NCBI RefSeq assembly: GCF_900626285.1
Contig: NZ_LR131148.1
Coordinates: 252,275-316,274 of the forward strand
Direction: 5' to 3'
Length of the DNA stretch: 64,000 bases
Origin: Intestinimonas massiliensis (ex Afouda et al. 2020)
Lineage (GTDB): Bacteria > Bacillota > Clostridia > Oscillospirales > Oscillospiraceae
Part shown: positions 23,238-31,846 of the stretch, one piece after another
How positions within the stretch are numbered: position 1 is the stretch's first letter
How the letters are laid out: each line of letters opens with the position of its first letter
Notes under the pieces: generated by a model
Database searches by the model: none
The model's input: only the letters and a program-made list of their open reading frames with translations
Told to the model about the DNA's origin: nothing
Position numbers and translations under genes: made by a program

Positions 23238-24770
23238 TTACTTCTCCAAGTCCTTTTTCCTGTCCGGCTGTGCCAGTTCGGGCGGCTGTTTCTCTTTCCA
23301 CTCGTCCAGCAGCGCCATGATCTGCTCTTTCATTTTGGCAGGAGTGACCTCCTTGCCGAAATACTTAGACAGCTCAGCAGTCGAAATAATCACACCGCGA
23401 TCCTCCTTTTTTTCTTCACTCAAAATGCCGTCAATCACATCGCCGTTGAGCTTGCCCTCCTTGTCCAGCTCGTGGAGCCGCTTCGCCTGGGCCACCGAGG
23501 GGGAGGACTGCTCCCCGTCAATGGAAACGGCAATCAGCCGCTGGTTTTCCGGCCTGATATACGAGATCTCCACCGCAGGCATAAAGCCCATCTGCTTTGT
23601 GTCCACCTTATCCAGAAGCTCCGGCACCAGGGAGTTGAGCCGGATATACCGCATGACCTTTTTATAGTTCATGTCGTGTTCCTTGCCCACAATCTCCACC
23701 GAGAGCTTACCCAGGGCCTCCGCCTCTTTCTCATTCTTCGGGCGGGCCCCCTGGCGTTTGATAGCCTCCACCTCCAAATCCAGCAGCTTTGCCAGTTCGC
23801 TGGGGAGAGGATCGCCCCGCTGCTTGTTGCTATTCCGCATTTCCCGGACAGCTTCAAGATCGGTCATCTCACGGACGATACAGGGCATTTCCTCCAGCCC
23901 GGCCCGTGTACCGCCATGATGGCGGCGGTGGCCCGCGATAATCTCATAGCCCTTGCCGTCTTTTTCCGGGCGGACGGTGGCGGGGGTCATAATGCCGTGT
24001 TCCTTGATCGTCCCCACCAGATCGTCCATCGCCTTATCGTCCTGCACCTTGTAGGGGTGCTCCCGAAACGTGTGGAACGGATGAAGCTCCGCCATTTTCA
24101 GATAGACGATTTTTACCTCTTCCACCGGGCGGGGCGGCACGTCAGGCGTGGGCGGCAGATTGATCTCCGGCGGCGGGACTGCCGCCTCCTTGACGGGAGC
24201 GGCCTTGCCCGGCTTTACCGCCTTAGCGGATTTAGTCACAGGCGCACCGCCGGAGCCCGTTTCCTTGCTCTTGTCAGCTTTCTTACCTCTGGACACTTTG
24301 TCCAGAACAGAGGGCGGGGCCTCCTCACGGGCCGCCTTGTCAACCTTAGAGGGGTGGCCTGTGCGGAGCTCCGCCGCTTTCTCCTTTTTCCCCGCAGACA
24401 CCGCAGCCTGCTCTTTCGGGGGACGGCCCCGGCGCTTTTTCGGCTGATCCGCCTCCGGCGCTTTCTTTTCCGGGGCGGTAGTAGAAGCCTCCTTGCCGCC
24501 CTTATCAGCGGCCTGGATGTCCGAGAGGTTGATCACCTTGCCGGACGGGGCGGGTGTATCTTCGCCCATGCCGGGAAGAACAGTCCGCTGTGTGTGCTTG
24601 TCGGCAGACGGTGGATCGGGCTCCACATGATCGGGAGCCGCTTTATCTTCACCAGAAACAGCAGGAGCATTATTTTCCTCCAGCGGTGGCAGATTACCCT
24701 GGCCGGGCGGGGATAGAGTTTCCGGGGTCTTATTCTCCTCCGGGCCCATGTTCACTTTTTCATCGGCCAT
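23238..24770 (-). CDS. ParB/Spo0J-family DNA-binding protein of the element
   Basis: A 510-residue protein. The first 200 residues are low-complexity, Pro/Lys/Glu-rich, with an AT-hook-like KKRRGRPPK. The ParB nuclease-like domain follows (MAELHPFHTFREHPYKVQDD ... IIAGHRRHHGG ... MRNSNKQR), then a HTH region (NYKKVMRYIRLNSLVPELLDKV). Such proteins bind repeated operator sites for partition or global control. Palindrome copy 9 lies in the linker, in frame (PSVLDKVSRG). The box GHRRHHGGTRAGLEEMP is slightly atypical. Start ATG follows AAAAGGAGGTTAGCAA. Confidence 0.88.
   Translation of the reverse strand: MADEKVNMGPEENKTPETLSPPGQGNLPPLEENNAPAVSGEDKAAPDHVEPDPPSADKHTQRTVLPGMGEDTPAPSGKVINLSDIQAADKGGKEASTTAPEKKAPEADQPKKRRGRPPKEQAAVSAGKKEKAAELRTGHPSKVDKAAREEAPPSVLDKVSRGKKADKSKETGSGGAPVTKSAKAVKPGKAAPVKEAAVPPPEINLPPTPDVPPRPVEEVKIVYLKMAELHPFHTFREHPYKVQDDKAMDDLVGTIKEHGIMTPATVRPEKDGKGYEIIAGHRRHHGGTRAGLEEMPCIVREMTDLEAVREMRNSNKQRGDPLPSELAKLLDLEVEAIKRQGARPKNEKEAEALGKLSVEIVGKEHDMNYKKVMRYIRLNSLVPELLDKVDTKQMGFMPAVEISYIRPENQRLIAVSIDGEQSSPSVAQAKRLHELDKEGKLNGDVIDGILSEEKKEDRGVIISTAELSKYFGKEVTPAKMKEQIMALLDEWKEKQPPELAQPDRKKDLEK
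24285..24309. repeat. Dispersed palindrome copy 9 of 9
   Basis: ACCTCTGGACA-CTT-TGTCCAGAACA, within the low-complexity linker of parB without breaking the frame. Confidence 0.88.
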
Positions 24771-24796
24771 TTGCTAACCTCCTTTTTGATGGAATG

Positions 24797-24824
24797 AAAA
24801 AAGGCCAGACCTCCCGGCCCGGCC
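24797..24824 (-). terminator. Terminator/attenuator in the parB leader
   Basis: On the minus strand GGCCGGGCC pairs with GGUCUGGCC (two G-U pairs) around GGGA and is followed by TTTTTT, ending about 12 nt before the parB ribosome site. The gap 24771-25087 otherwise holds three more AGGAGG-like sites without supported genes, as in a leader with translated mini-ORFs. Confidence 0.6.
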
Positions 24825-25020
24825 AGCAAAAATAATTCCTCCTTTCATTTTCAATTTGAAATTAGCACCACTCCTTTCCAAAAAGCAGCATTTTGTGTAG
24901 GCTTGATTGCTTTTTTGTTGTTTATGCCTTTGTAAAAGAACCTGACCTCCTTTGTGATGCATAAAAAGCTAGTCCAATGGCTGACCTGCGAACAAATACA
25001 TCCTCTCGACCAACTTGTTG

Positions 25021-25049
25021 TTGAATATTGGAGAAATATGGTGTAAACT
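25021..25049 (+). promoter_or_regulatory. Putative promoter of the attR-side cassette
   Basis: TTGAAT (25021-25026), 17-nt spacer, TAAACT (25044-25049), 38 nt before the first gene of the AT-rich pair. Confidence 0.5.
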
Positions 25050-25087
25050 GACTATGTATCAATTTGAATTAATAATGCGGTGACCAT

Positions 25088-25498
25088 ATGAAGGATATAC
25101 TAAATAAAGTATACAAAAGGTTCCCTTTCATGGATTCCGTAGTCTCTTTACTTTTTGGTGCAATAATAAGTTATTTATTTCAATGCCTTGTTGATACCTG
25201 GAGAAGTGGCGGAACTGCAAGTCAAAAAGCAGTGATATGCCTTGTTTTTCTTGTGACACTAGGTATAATGTCAGGGTATTATAGGCTATTTTATTCATCT
25301 GCCAAGAGGAGATCTATTCTTGAAAAAGAAAGAGAAAAAAGCGAAATCCAACGACTAAAGAGCGAGAGAGAAATGATTTCCAGTTTATATAAGCAGGGAA
25401 CAAAAGCTATGGAAAAAGAAGATCTCTCCATAATTGAAAAGGCAGAAATTGTTAAACAGATTAATACAGTCATAAAGGACAACAAAAGAAGCGATTAA
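25088..25498 (+). CDS. Small membrane coiled-coil protein of the putative defence pair
   Basis: A 136-residue protein with two TM segments (about residues 16-36 and 47-68) and a cytoplasmic charged coiled coil (SAKRRSILEKEREKSEIQRLKSEREM) ending KQINTVIKDNKRSD. No family recognised. AT-rich codon use unlike the GC-rich backbone, plus strand, 16 nt before the NDT/TIR-like gene, so almost certainly co-transcribed. Weak ribosome site (GCGGTGACC). In two-gene immune systems a small membrane protein often anchors or senses for the effector; here that is only a proposal. Confidence 0.7.
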   Translation: MKDILNKVYKRFPFMDSVVSLLFGAIISYLFQCLVDTWRSGGTASQKAVICLVFLVTLGIMSGYYRLFYSSAKRRSILEKEREKSEIQRLKSEREMISSLYKQGTKAMEKEDLSIIEKAEIVKQINTVIKDNKRSD

Positions 25499-25514
25499 CA
25501 AGTGAGGTGCGTTT

Positions 25515-26798
25515 ATGAATTCATATACTTGTTTTGTAATCTCTCCTATTGGAAAGCCAGATAGTGATGTTCGCAATGATGCGGATGAAGTTTTGGATTA
25601 TTTAATCATACCAGCTCTTCGTAATTGCGGCTTCTCTCCTGAAAATATTATTAGAGCTGACAAGTTGTATAGTCCCGGTAGTATCAATTCTGATATCATT
25701 ACTTTGATAAAATCATCTGATTTGTGTATTATTGATGTAACGGGTTTAAACCCAAATGTAATGTATGAATGTGGAATGCGTCACGGAAATGGTAAACCAT
25801 ATATTATGATGACACGTTTTGGACAGAATTTGCCATTTGATATTTCTGGTTTGAGAACAATTCAGTATGATTTATCTTCATTAAAAAAAGCGAAAGAATC
25901 ACAAGATATTTTGGAACGATTTGTAAATGGAATAATTGAGACCGGCTTTGCGCGCGACGAAGGTACCGACAGTATTAGTTCAATGGCTGAGACGCTTCGT
26001 TCAATTGAGCAAAAAATTAATTTCTTAATGAATAATTACCAATCTATTGGAACAGATAAGGTTTCATTAAGTAATGAAATGTCGGACATTCTATCTAGAT
26101 TGTCGCCTATTCAAGCGTTTAATTATGCATTAGCAAACCGTGATATATCTTTGGCTGAAAATTTACTACCTAGGATTGAAAAACAAGTCCCTAAAGATTA
26201 TTACATAGATCATGCAGTTGCACAAGTGGCGGCTATGGGGTCAAGTCTTGCAGCAAAATATCTGATGGATAATTGGCAATACATTGCTAAAATATTGGAC
26301 AAGAACCAGCAGTATGAGTGCGTTGGGGCTCTTGTCACGTATTTTAATAAAACAAATTCTGAAGAAGAAAATTTACATTTTTTTGATAATTGCATTGAAG
26401 CAATACTAAAGAATAAACCTGATAAAAAAGTACAAGCGGGATTATATAACCAGAGAAATAGAATGTACTATGGGGCATATGTTTCAACTGGGCGAGTGAA
26501 AAAAGAATATTACGATGAAGCTTTGAATGCAATACAAGAAGCAATCAAAATTGATTCTAGTGAACCGTCTTTCTATTTTAATTATGCGACAATTATTCAG
26601 GATAAAGATTTAGGAAAAGCAGTTTCTTTAATGGAAAAATGCATTGAAATGAATGATAAAGAAGATGATGATCATTTGGCTTTAGCATATAAACTGTTCA
26701 GAAAAGCCAATAATTCTAAAGCTACTTCCGTTCTTGAAAGACTTGAAAAGGCAAATCCTTATTTAGCTTTTATGGTAAAAAGAGATGATGAAGAGTAA
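25515..26798 (+). CDS. NDT/TIR-like domain protein with helical-repeat C-terminus, putative defence effector
   Basis: A 427-residue cytosolic protein. Residues 1-140 have the nucleoside-deoxyribosyltransferase/TIR-like fold: CFVISPIGKPDSDVR, a conserved acidic helix, ADKLYSPGSINSDI, SSDLCIIDVTGLNPNVMYECGMRH (D74 and likely catalytic E85), KPYIMMTRFGQ. Residues 200-427 are Ala/Leu helices in TPR-like pairs (ALNAIQEAIKIDSSEPSFYFNYA). Such domains cut nucleosides or NAD(P) in bacterial immunity and retron effectors. Ribosome site GTGAGGTG. Low GC and position 110 bp from attR mark it as element cargo. Substrate and trigger unknown. Confidence 0.75.
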   Translation: MNSYTCFVISPIGKPDSDVRNDADEVLDYLIIPALRNCGFSPENIIRADKLYSPGSINSDIITLIKSSDLCIIDVTGLNPNVMYECGMRHGNGKPYIMMTRFGQNLPFDISGLRTIQYDLSSLKKAKESQDILERFVNGIIETGFARDEGTDSISSMAETLRSIEQKINFLMNNYQSIGTDKVSLSNEMSDILSRLSPIQAFNYALANRDISLAENLLPRIEKQVPKDYYIDHAVAQVAAMGSSLAAKYLMDNWQYIAKILDKNQQYECVGALVTYFNKTNSEEENLHFFDNCIEAILKNKPDKKVQAGLYNQRNRMYYGAYVSTGRVKKEYYDEALNAIQEAIKIDSSEPSFYFNYATIIQDKDLGKAVSLMEKCIEMNDKEDDDHLALAYKLFRKANNSKATSVLERLEKANPYLAFMVKRDDEE

Positions 26799-26884
26799 TT
26801 GTATTTGACGCTATGTATCTGCAAGTCGGTTTTTAATAGCACCTAATATTTACGTACAAAAAGCACTCTCCCCACCACTTTAAG

Positions 26885-26965
<81 letters not shown>

Positions 26966-27001
26966 AAAAGCCTTGAAACCAAATGGTTTCAAGGCTTTTT
27001 T
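26966..27001 (+). terminator. Original host terminator of tRNA-Ala(GGC)
   Basis: AAAAGCCTTGAAACC / GGTTTCAAGGCTTTT, a 15-bp stem starting right after the CCA of the 3' remnant. It confirms that the interrupted gene once ended here. Confidence 0.9.
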
Positions 27002-27098
27002 CTGTTTATACGCGAAAAAAAGGACCCGTTCTGTTCTGCCTGGATTTACCGGATTCAAACGGAACGGGAAATTTTTTTCCGGAATTAACCGGGGCCCG

Positions 27099-27127
27099 TT
27101 GCGGTTGCGGAGCACTTATGGTATATT
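27099..27127 (+). promoter_or_regulatory. Promoter of the large repeat protein gene
   Basis: TTGCGG (27099-27104), 17-nt spacer, TATATT (27122-27127) with an extended TGG just before it. Transcript leader is about 90 nt and holds a small hairpin (ACGCG-GAAA-CGCG). Confidence 0.6.
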
Positions 27128-27220
27128 GTAAAAAATGGTGCTTAGAGTAGGAAATTTACAGAAACGGCTGGAAAGAAAATCATGGAGACGCGGAAACGCG
27201 CCATCTACTAAGAGAGGAAG

Positions 27221-30200
27221 ATGATGATGAAACGATGCTTCAGCCTGTTTGTGATCCTGGCCCTTCTGCTAGGTCTGCTTCCGGGAGCTGCCCTGGGCGC
27301 AGATAATCAGACCCAGCCAGATCCGGCAGAAGAGACGGCGGTTCAGGTCTCCGACCTGCCGGCGGAGGAGCCGGTTGTGGTAACGGAGCCGTTCCTGCCT
27401 GAGGAAGAGCCGGTTGAACTGCTGGCTTCCGGCAACGCGTCGGTGAGCGGCACGGTATCCCTCCCCGGCGGGGCCTCTGCCCTGATGGAGAGCGTTCTGT
27501 ATGTCTATCTGTGCACCCCGCCGGTGCTGGATGCGGACGGCCAGGTGCTGACAGAGCCCGTCACTGTCAAAAGTACCCGGGTGATCTTTGCCCAGGGGCA
27601 GAGCTCCGGGAGCTACACCATCAGCGGTGTGGCGGCCGGGCAATATATCCTGCGGGTGTACTCCTACATCAGTTGCGGCAGCGCGCTGGGCGGAGACTGC
27701 TACTTCAATGCTGACGGTACCCCGGCGGGCAATCCCTATGCTGCCACGGTTCTGAATGTGGGCTCGGGAACCAATGTCAATCTGACCCTGCCCGCCGCCT
27801 CCCGCTCTATCAGCGGCACCCTGGTGTTCGACACCCCGGCAGCGGCGGACACCGACTTCCGCCTGTACTGCTATGATGACACCACCTTCACCAGCTATTC
27901 CTCCGCCACCACACTCAAGGCGGGGAGCAAGACCGCGTCCTTCTCCATCGGTGTGGAACCGGGACAGTACCCCATCCAGGTCAGCAACATGGAGGCCGGA
28001 GGCTACGCCTATTACGACATCTACGGCAATGCCACCAAGGATTATCAGAGCCGGATGATGGTCAGCACCCTGGACGGGTCGGTCTCCGGGTTGGAAATCA
28101 ACTGCACCGGCCTGATGGGCAACGTTCAGAGCGACGAGGTGGAGGTAACCGTCCAGCTGCCCGCTGCGCTCACCGAGGACAAGCAATATGAAGTCTATCT
28201 GGCGGACGCAGAGGGCCGTTTTAACGAGAGTTCCTCCATCTACGTCTCCGCTGGTGAGCGATCTTTCACTCTGTGGTTTTCCACAGAGGAGGGAGAGCGC
28301 TTTCGGGTGGCCTACTGCGATGTGACCGACTGTACGCAGTATTACTCTCCCCCCACCGGTGCCCGCTACGCCACGGAAGATGGCATTACCACCAAGGTGT
28401 CCCAGGCCAAGATCTTTACCGGCGGAGCGGACACCTCCATCACCATTACGGAGCCCGCCTGCTATACGATTACCGGCACCCTGAGCCGGGAAGGGAATGT
28501 TCTGCCTCCCCAGGCGGCCTATGTGCTGGCCGATTTTGCCGACGGGGAGACCTATGCCGGACGGGTGGTCTATGCCTATGGCGAGGCCTCCGGCCAGTAT
28601 ACCATCTATGTGCCCCAGAGCCAGCAGGGTAAGTCCTTCCAGCTTACCGCCGCCAGGGCCATGAGCAACATGGGCAACCAGGTGGACGAAAACACCGTGA
28701 CCACCGGCGGCAGTGGCACACTGTCCGGAAATACCCAGGCGGATCTGGTGCTCCCGGCGCAGACCATCACCATTGAGGGCACTCTCTCCCTGCCCGACGG
28801 TATGGTGGCCCCGGAGGACGGCCTGGTCATCTCTCTGGGAGTAAACGAGGACTACCGGAATACCGAGTACGCCACCTACTATCTGCCTGAGGGGGAGAGC
28901 AGCCTCCATTACGCCCTGTGCGCGCCCGTGTCGGGCAGCACCGTGGTCTTTGCCGAGATTTCCGGCAAGGTGGAGCGCATCTCCCGGCAGGCCGGCGGCA
29001 CCTTCTCCCAGAACCAGCTGATGGCGGCTGATATGGTTTTCCCGGAGACCGTCACCATTTCCGGCACCGTCTCCGTACCTGAGAGCTGCCTGGACGGGGT
29101 GGCCCTGGTCCGCTTGTACATTAACGGGACACTGAACGGCAGCCGCGTCTATTCCAATCAGGATATCGCCGTTCCTGCCGGCAAGCTGAGCGCCTCCTAC
29201 TCGATCACCCTGCCCAAGGGTATGGTGATCACCCAGGGGCAGCTCAATGTGGAGGCGGACACTCTGGACCTTCTGGACACCTCCTACCGCTACCTCCAGA
29301 ATGATTTGAAGAGCTTCTCCTCCCAGTATACCAACCTGTCCGCCACCCTCAGCAGCGATTTGAACCTGGACATCCAGCTGACCCAGGGCGTGTTCCTCTC
29401 CGGCACCCTCTCCCTGGCGGAGGGGCTGTCCGCCGGCACCTATTCCGGCCGCATCGAGCTGGAGCCGGTCAGCGATGGGGTCTTTTACTCCGAAAACTTT
29501 AACTTTACCGGCAGTTCCTATGACTACAAATTCTCCTTGTCTGAGGATGTCATGGGCCAGAAGTACTATGTGTCCATCTACCTCTACAGTGGTGGGGGTG
29601 TGATCCCCTACAAGAATTACTATTACGTGGACGGCGGTCTTCCCACTACCGACCGCAGCAGCGCCACCCCCATCACCCTGGGTGAGAGCGGCGCCGTTGT
29701 GGATCTGACCATTCCCAAGGCTAGGACCATCAGCGGCAGCCTGGCATCTGACGACGGCGGCAAGGTGGTCTGGGACCCGGAGGAAGATCTTTGGCTGTAT
29801 CTGGAGGCCGACAACTTCAGTGAATCCTTCCGGATCAGCCCGGACGCTGAGGGCAACTGGTCCGCTACGGTGGACCCCAGTATTACCGGGGAGTTTACCG
29901 TCCGTACCTACGTTTATGGCAATGTCCAGACCAATATTTTTGGCAACCGGAACTATTATTACAGCACAACCGGCAACGCCGTCACCGATGAGGCGGAGGC
30001 CGGCCTGCTCACCATAGGCGCGGAGGATATCACCGACCTGAAGCTGTACGTGGAGACCGGCTGGCTCCTGTCCGGCACCATCAGCCTGCCCGAGGGGGGC
30101 ACCATCACTGGCGGCACGGTGGATATGAGCGTGTCTATCAAGACCGCTGACGGTTCCTATACCAGCTACCGGGGCAACGGCACTGTGGGCCAGAACGGCG

Positions 30201-31726
30201 GCAGCTACTCTGTGGCAGTGCCCAAGGAGGCAGCCGAGTACCAGGTGGTCCTCAATTCGGTATATTCCCTCCCCTCCGGAGTGTCCAGCAACCTCTACTT
30301 TGGAGATGAGCAGACGCTGGAGACTGGCCTGGTGACCGGGGACACCAGCGGCCTGGACTTCACTCTGGCCAAGGCTAAGACGGTCATTACCGGTACCGTG
30401 TACCGTCCGGAAGGATTTACCGACTATCTCAGCATGAACGTCTATGCAGTGGTAGAGCGTGAGTATTATACGGATTCCTACTCTGCTAACGTGTTCCTGT
30501 CCAACAATGAGGACAGTGTCGACTTCTCCATTGCCATTCCGGCCACGGAAACCGCGGAGGAGTACCAGCTGTACTACAACATTTACAATAATACCACTGG
30601 CATACTCTCCGGCAGGAATGTCTATCTGTGTGCTGACGGCAGCCTGACCACCGATTCCTCCCTGGCGGGCAACTTCTCCCTGGAGCAGTCCCCCATCCAC
30701 ACCTTCACCCCCCTGACCGTTCAGCCCTTTGTTGCCGGCAAGATCTACTGTCCGGAGGGGTTGACGGAGCCTGTCACCATCACGGTCGATTATGTGCTGG
30801 TGGACGGTGTCTCCACGCTGGACCACACCTTTACCGCGGTGGATGTGCTGGTAGGACCCAACGTGGGTCAGCAGGATGAGGATGGCCGCTGGTACAGCCT
30901 GTACAGCCTGGGCGACGCGGATGCGTGCAGGGGCCTCAGCTATAAGCTGAACTATTATTCCTATAACATCAGCGACGCAATCGACACCAATTTGCACTAT
31001 ATCAATGCCGACGGCTCTGTGGTGGGTGCTGATGAGGCTCAGATATACACTGTGCCTACCTACGGCAGCAGCGTCAACGTGGTCAACTTCACTCCCATTC
31101 TGTGGGACGACGGCAGCGAGGACTTTGTGCTGCAAAGCAACCACGGCTTCACCAATATCCCCGAGCCGATCACCTACACCTATACCTATCCCGGGGCCAC
31201 CGGTCTGGAAGTGACGTTCTCCGACCGTACGGACATCGACCTGACGGTAAATGGACGTAGCTATGACGCTTACTCTCTGGCGGGGCAGACCATAACGGTG
31301 ACAGGCACGGATACCCTGACGGTGGAGGTGGGTACCGTGAGTTACTTCAACGTGTACAGGTTCGGCTTTGCCGTGGAGAAGGTGGAGCCCGTAGGCGTCA
31401 CTGCGCCTGAGACCGGCGCCGCCGCGGTATACACCGATTCCGGCAGCACGGCTCAGGACATCCTGTCCGGTGTGAAGTCCGGCCAGCCGGTGCGGGTCAC
31501 CCTGGTGGGTGAGGACACCTACGTGGAGAGCAGCCTGATGGGCGCTATCTACGATAAGGACGGTATCCTGCTGGATATCGTGCGGGTGCCGGTGATCTTC
31601 ACAGACGGCGGCTGCACGGCCAGCCTGAACTTTGAGGAGTACGGGGAGGCCGTTACCCTCAAGCTGTTCCTGATGGATAAAGATTGGGCGCCTGAGATGG
31701 CAAACCGCACCTTTACAGCGGAATAA
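27221..31726 (+). CDS. Large secreted protein with tandem beta-sandwich repeats
   Basis: 1501 residues. Three tandem ATGs (27221, 27224, 27227); the third is best spaced from AGAGAGG. Signal peptide (MKRCFSLFVILALLLGLLPG, cut near ALG-ADN). The rest is about ten to eleven repeats of 110-150 residues, each opening with a motif like ISGTLSLPEG (VSGTVSLPGG, ISGTLVFDTP, IEGTLSLPDG, LSGTISLPEG, ITGTVYRPEG), resembling carboxypeptidase-regulatory/Ig-like modules. No LPXTG, SLH or cell-wall anchor and no catalytic domain is seen; it ends KDWAPEMANRTFTAE. Probably a secreted or loosely attached adhesin/structural protein. Single-gene unit with promoter and terminator. Confidence 0.8.
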   Translation: MMMKRCFSLFVILALLLGLLPGAALGADNQTQPDPAEETAVQVSDLPAEEPVVVTEPFLPEEEPVELLASGNASVSGTVSLPGGASALMESVLYVYLCTPPVLDADGQVLTEPVTVKSTRVIFAQGQSSGSYTISGVAAGQYILRVYSYISCGSALGGDCYFNADGTPAGNPYAATVLNVGSGTNVNLTLPAASRSISGTLVFDTPAAADTDFRLYCYDDTTFTSYSSATTLKAGSKTASFSIGVEPGQYPIQVSNMEAGGYAYYDIYGNATKDYQSRMMVSTLDGSVSGLEINCTGLMGNVQSDEVEVTVQLPAALTEDKQYEVYLADAEGRFNESSSIYVSAGERSFTLWFSTEEGERFRVAYCDVTDCTQYYSPPTGARYATEDGITTKVSQAKIFTGGADTSITITEPACYTITGTLSREGNVLPPQAAYVLADFADGETYAGRVVYAYGEASGQYTIYVPQSQQGKSFQLTAARAMSNMGNQVDENTVTTGGSGTLSGNTQADLVLPAQTITIEGTLSLPDGMVAPEDGLVISLGVNEDYRNTEYATYYLPEGESSLHYALCAPVSGSTVVFAEISGKVERISRQAGGTFSQNQLMAADMVFPETVTISGTVSVPESCLDGVALVRLYINGTLNGSRVYSNQDIAVPAGKLSASYSITLPKGMVITQGQLNVEADTLDLLDTSYRYLQNDLKSFSSQYTNLSATLSSDLNLDIQLTQGVFLSGTLSLAEGLSAGTYSGRIELEPVSDGVFYSENFNFTGSSYDYKFSLSEDVMGQKYYVSIYLYSGGGVIPYKNYYYVDGGLPTTDRSSATPITLGESGAVVDLTIPKARTISGSLASDDGGKVVWDPEEDLWLYLEADNFSESFRISPDAEGNWSATVDPSITGEFTVRTYVYGNVQTNIFGNRNYYYSTTGNAVTDEAEAGLLTIGAEDITDLKLYVETGWLLSGTISLPEGGTITGGTVDMSVSIKTADGSYTSYRGNGTVGQNGGSYSVAVPKEAAEYQVVLNSVYSLPSGVSSNLYFGDEQTLETGLVTGDTSGLDFTLAKAKTVITGTVYRPEGFTDYLSMNVYAVVEREYYTDSYSANVFLSNNEDSVDFSIAIPATETAEEYQLYYNIYNNTTGILSGRNVYLCADGSLTTDSSLAGNFSLEQSPIHTFTPLTVQPFVAGKIYCPEGLTEPVTITVDYVLVDGVSTLDHTFTAVDVLVGPNVGQQDEDGRWYSLYSLGDADACRGLSYKLNYYSYNISDAIDTNLHYINADGSVVGADEAQIYTVPTYGSSVNVVNFTPILWDDGSEDFVLQSNHGFTNIPEPITYTYTYPGATGLEVTFSDRTDIDLTVNGRSYDAYSLAGQTITVTGTDTLTVEVGTVSYFNVYRFGFAVEKVEPVGVTAPETGAAAVYTDSGSTAQDILSGVKSGQPVRVTLVGEDTYVESSLMGAIYDKDGILLDIVRVPVIFTDGGCTASLNFEEYGEAVTLKLFLMDKDWAPEMANRTFTAE

Positions 31727-31733
31727 CGAAGAG

Positions 31734-31769
31734 CACCGTGCAGGGCACCTGCCCTGCACGGTGTTTTTT
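31734..31769 (+). terminator. Terminator after the repeat protein
   Basis: CACCGTGCAGGGC / GCCCTGCACGGTG, a 13-bp perfect stem followed by TTTTTT. Confidence 0.93.
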
Positions 31770-31782
31770 ATCCGCCGGTTTC

Positions 31783-31812
31783 TTGCGCGGTGGGGTAGCG
31801 GCGGGATATAAT
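31783..31812 (+). promoter_or_regulatory. Promoter of sbcDC
   Basis: TTGCGC (31783-31788), 18-nt spacer, TATAAT (31807-31812), 34 nt before the sbcD ATG. Confidence 0.65.
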
Positions 31813-31846
31813 CACAGAGTATGACAGTACAGAAAGAGGCGGGAGC

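Noticed and set aside
9832..24309. A CRISPR-like array because of the repeated palindrome
   Set aside because: Spacing is irregular (from about 0.4 to 4 kb), copies lie in both orientations, there are no spacers of equal length and no cas genes.
24774..24962. A 62-codon minus-strand frame in the parB leader
   Set aside because: It contains the terminator hairpin and three internal SD-like sites, and shows no protein-like pattern; better seen as leader.
24835..26798. A retron, because the effector resembles NDT-type retron effectors
   Set aside because: No reverse transcriptase gene and no msr/msd-like structured RNA were seen next to the pair.
25515..26798. A genuine nucleoside deoxyribosyltransferase of nucleotide salvage
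   Set aside because: Salvage enzymes are about 150 residues and lack the 290-residue helical C-terminus; the element context and membrane partner also argue against housekeeping.
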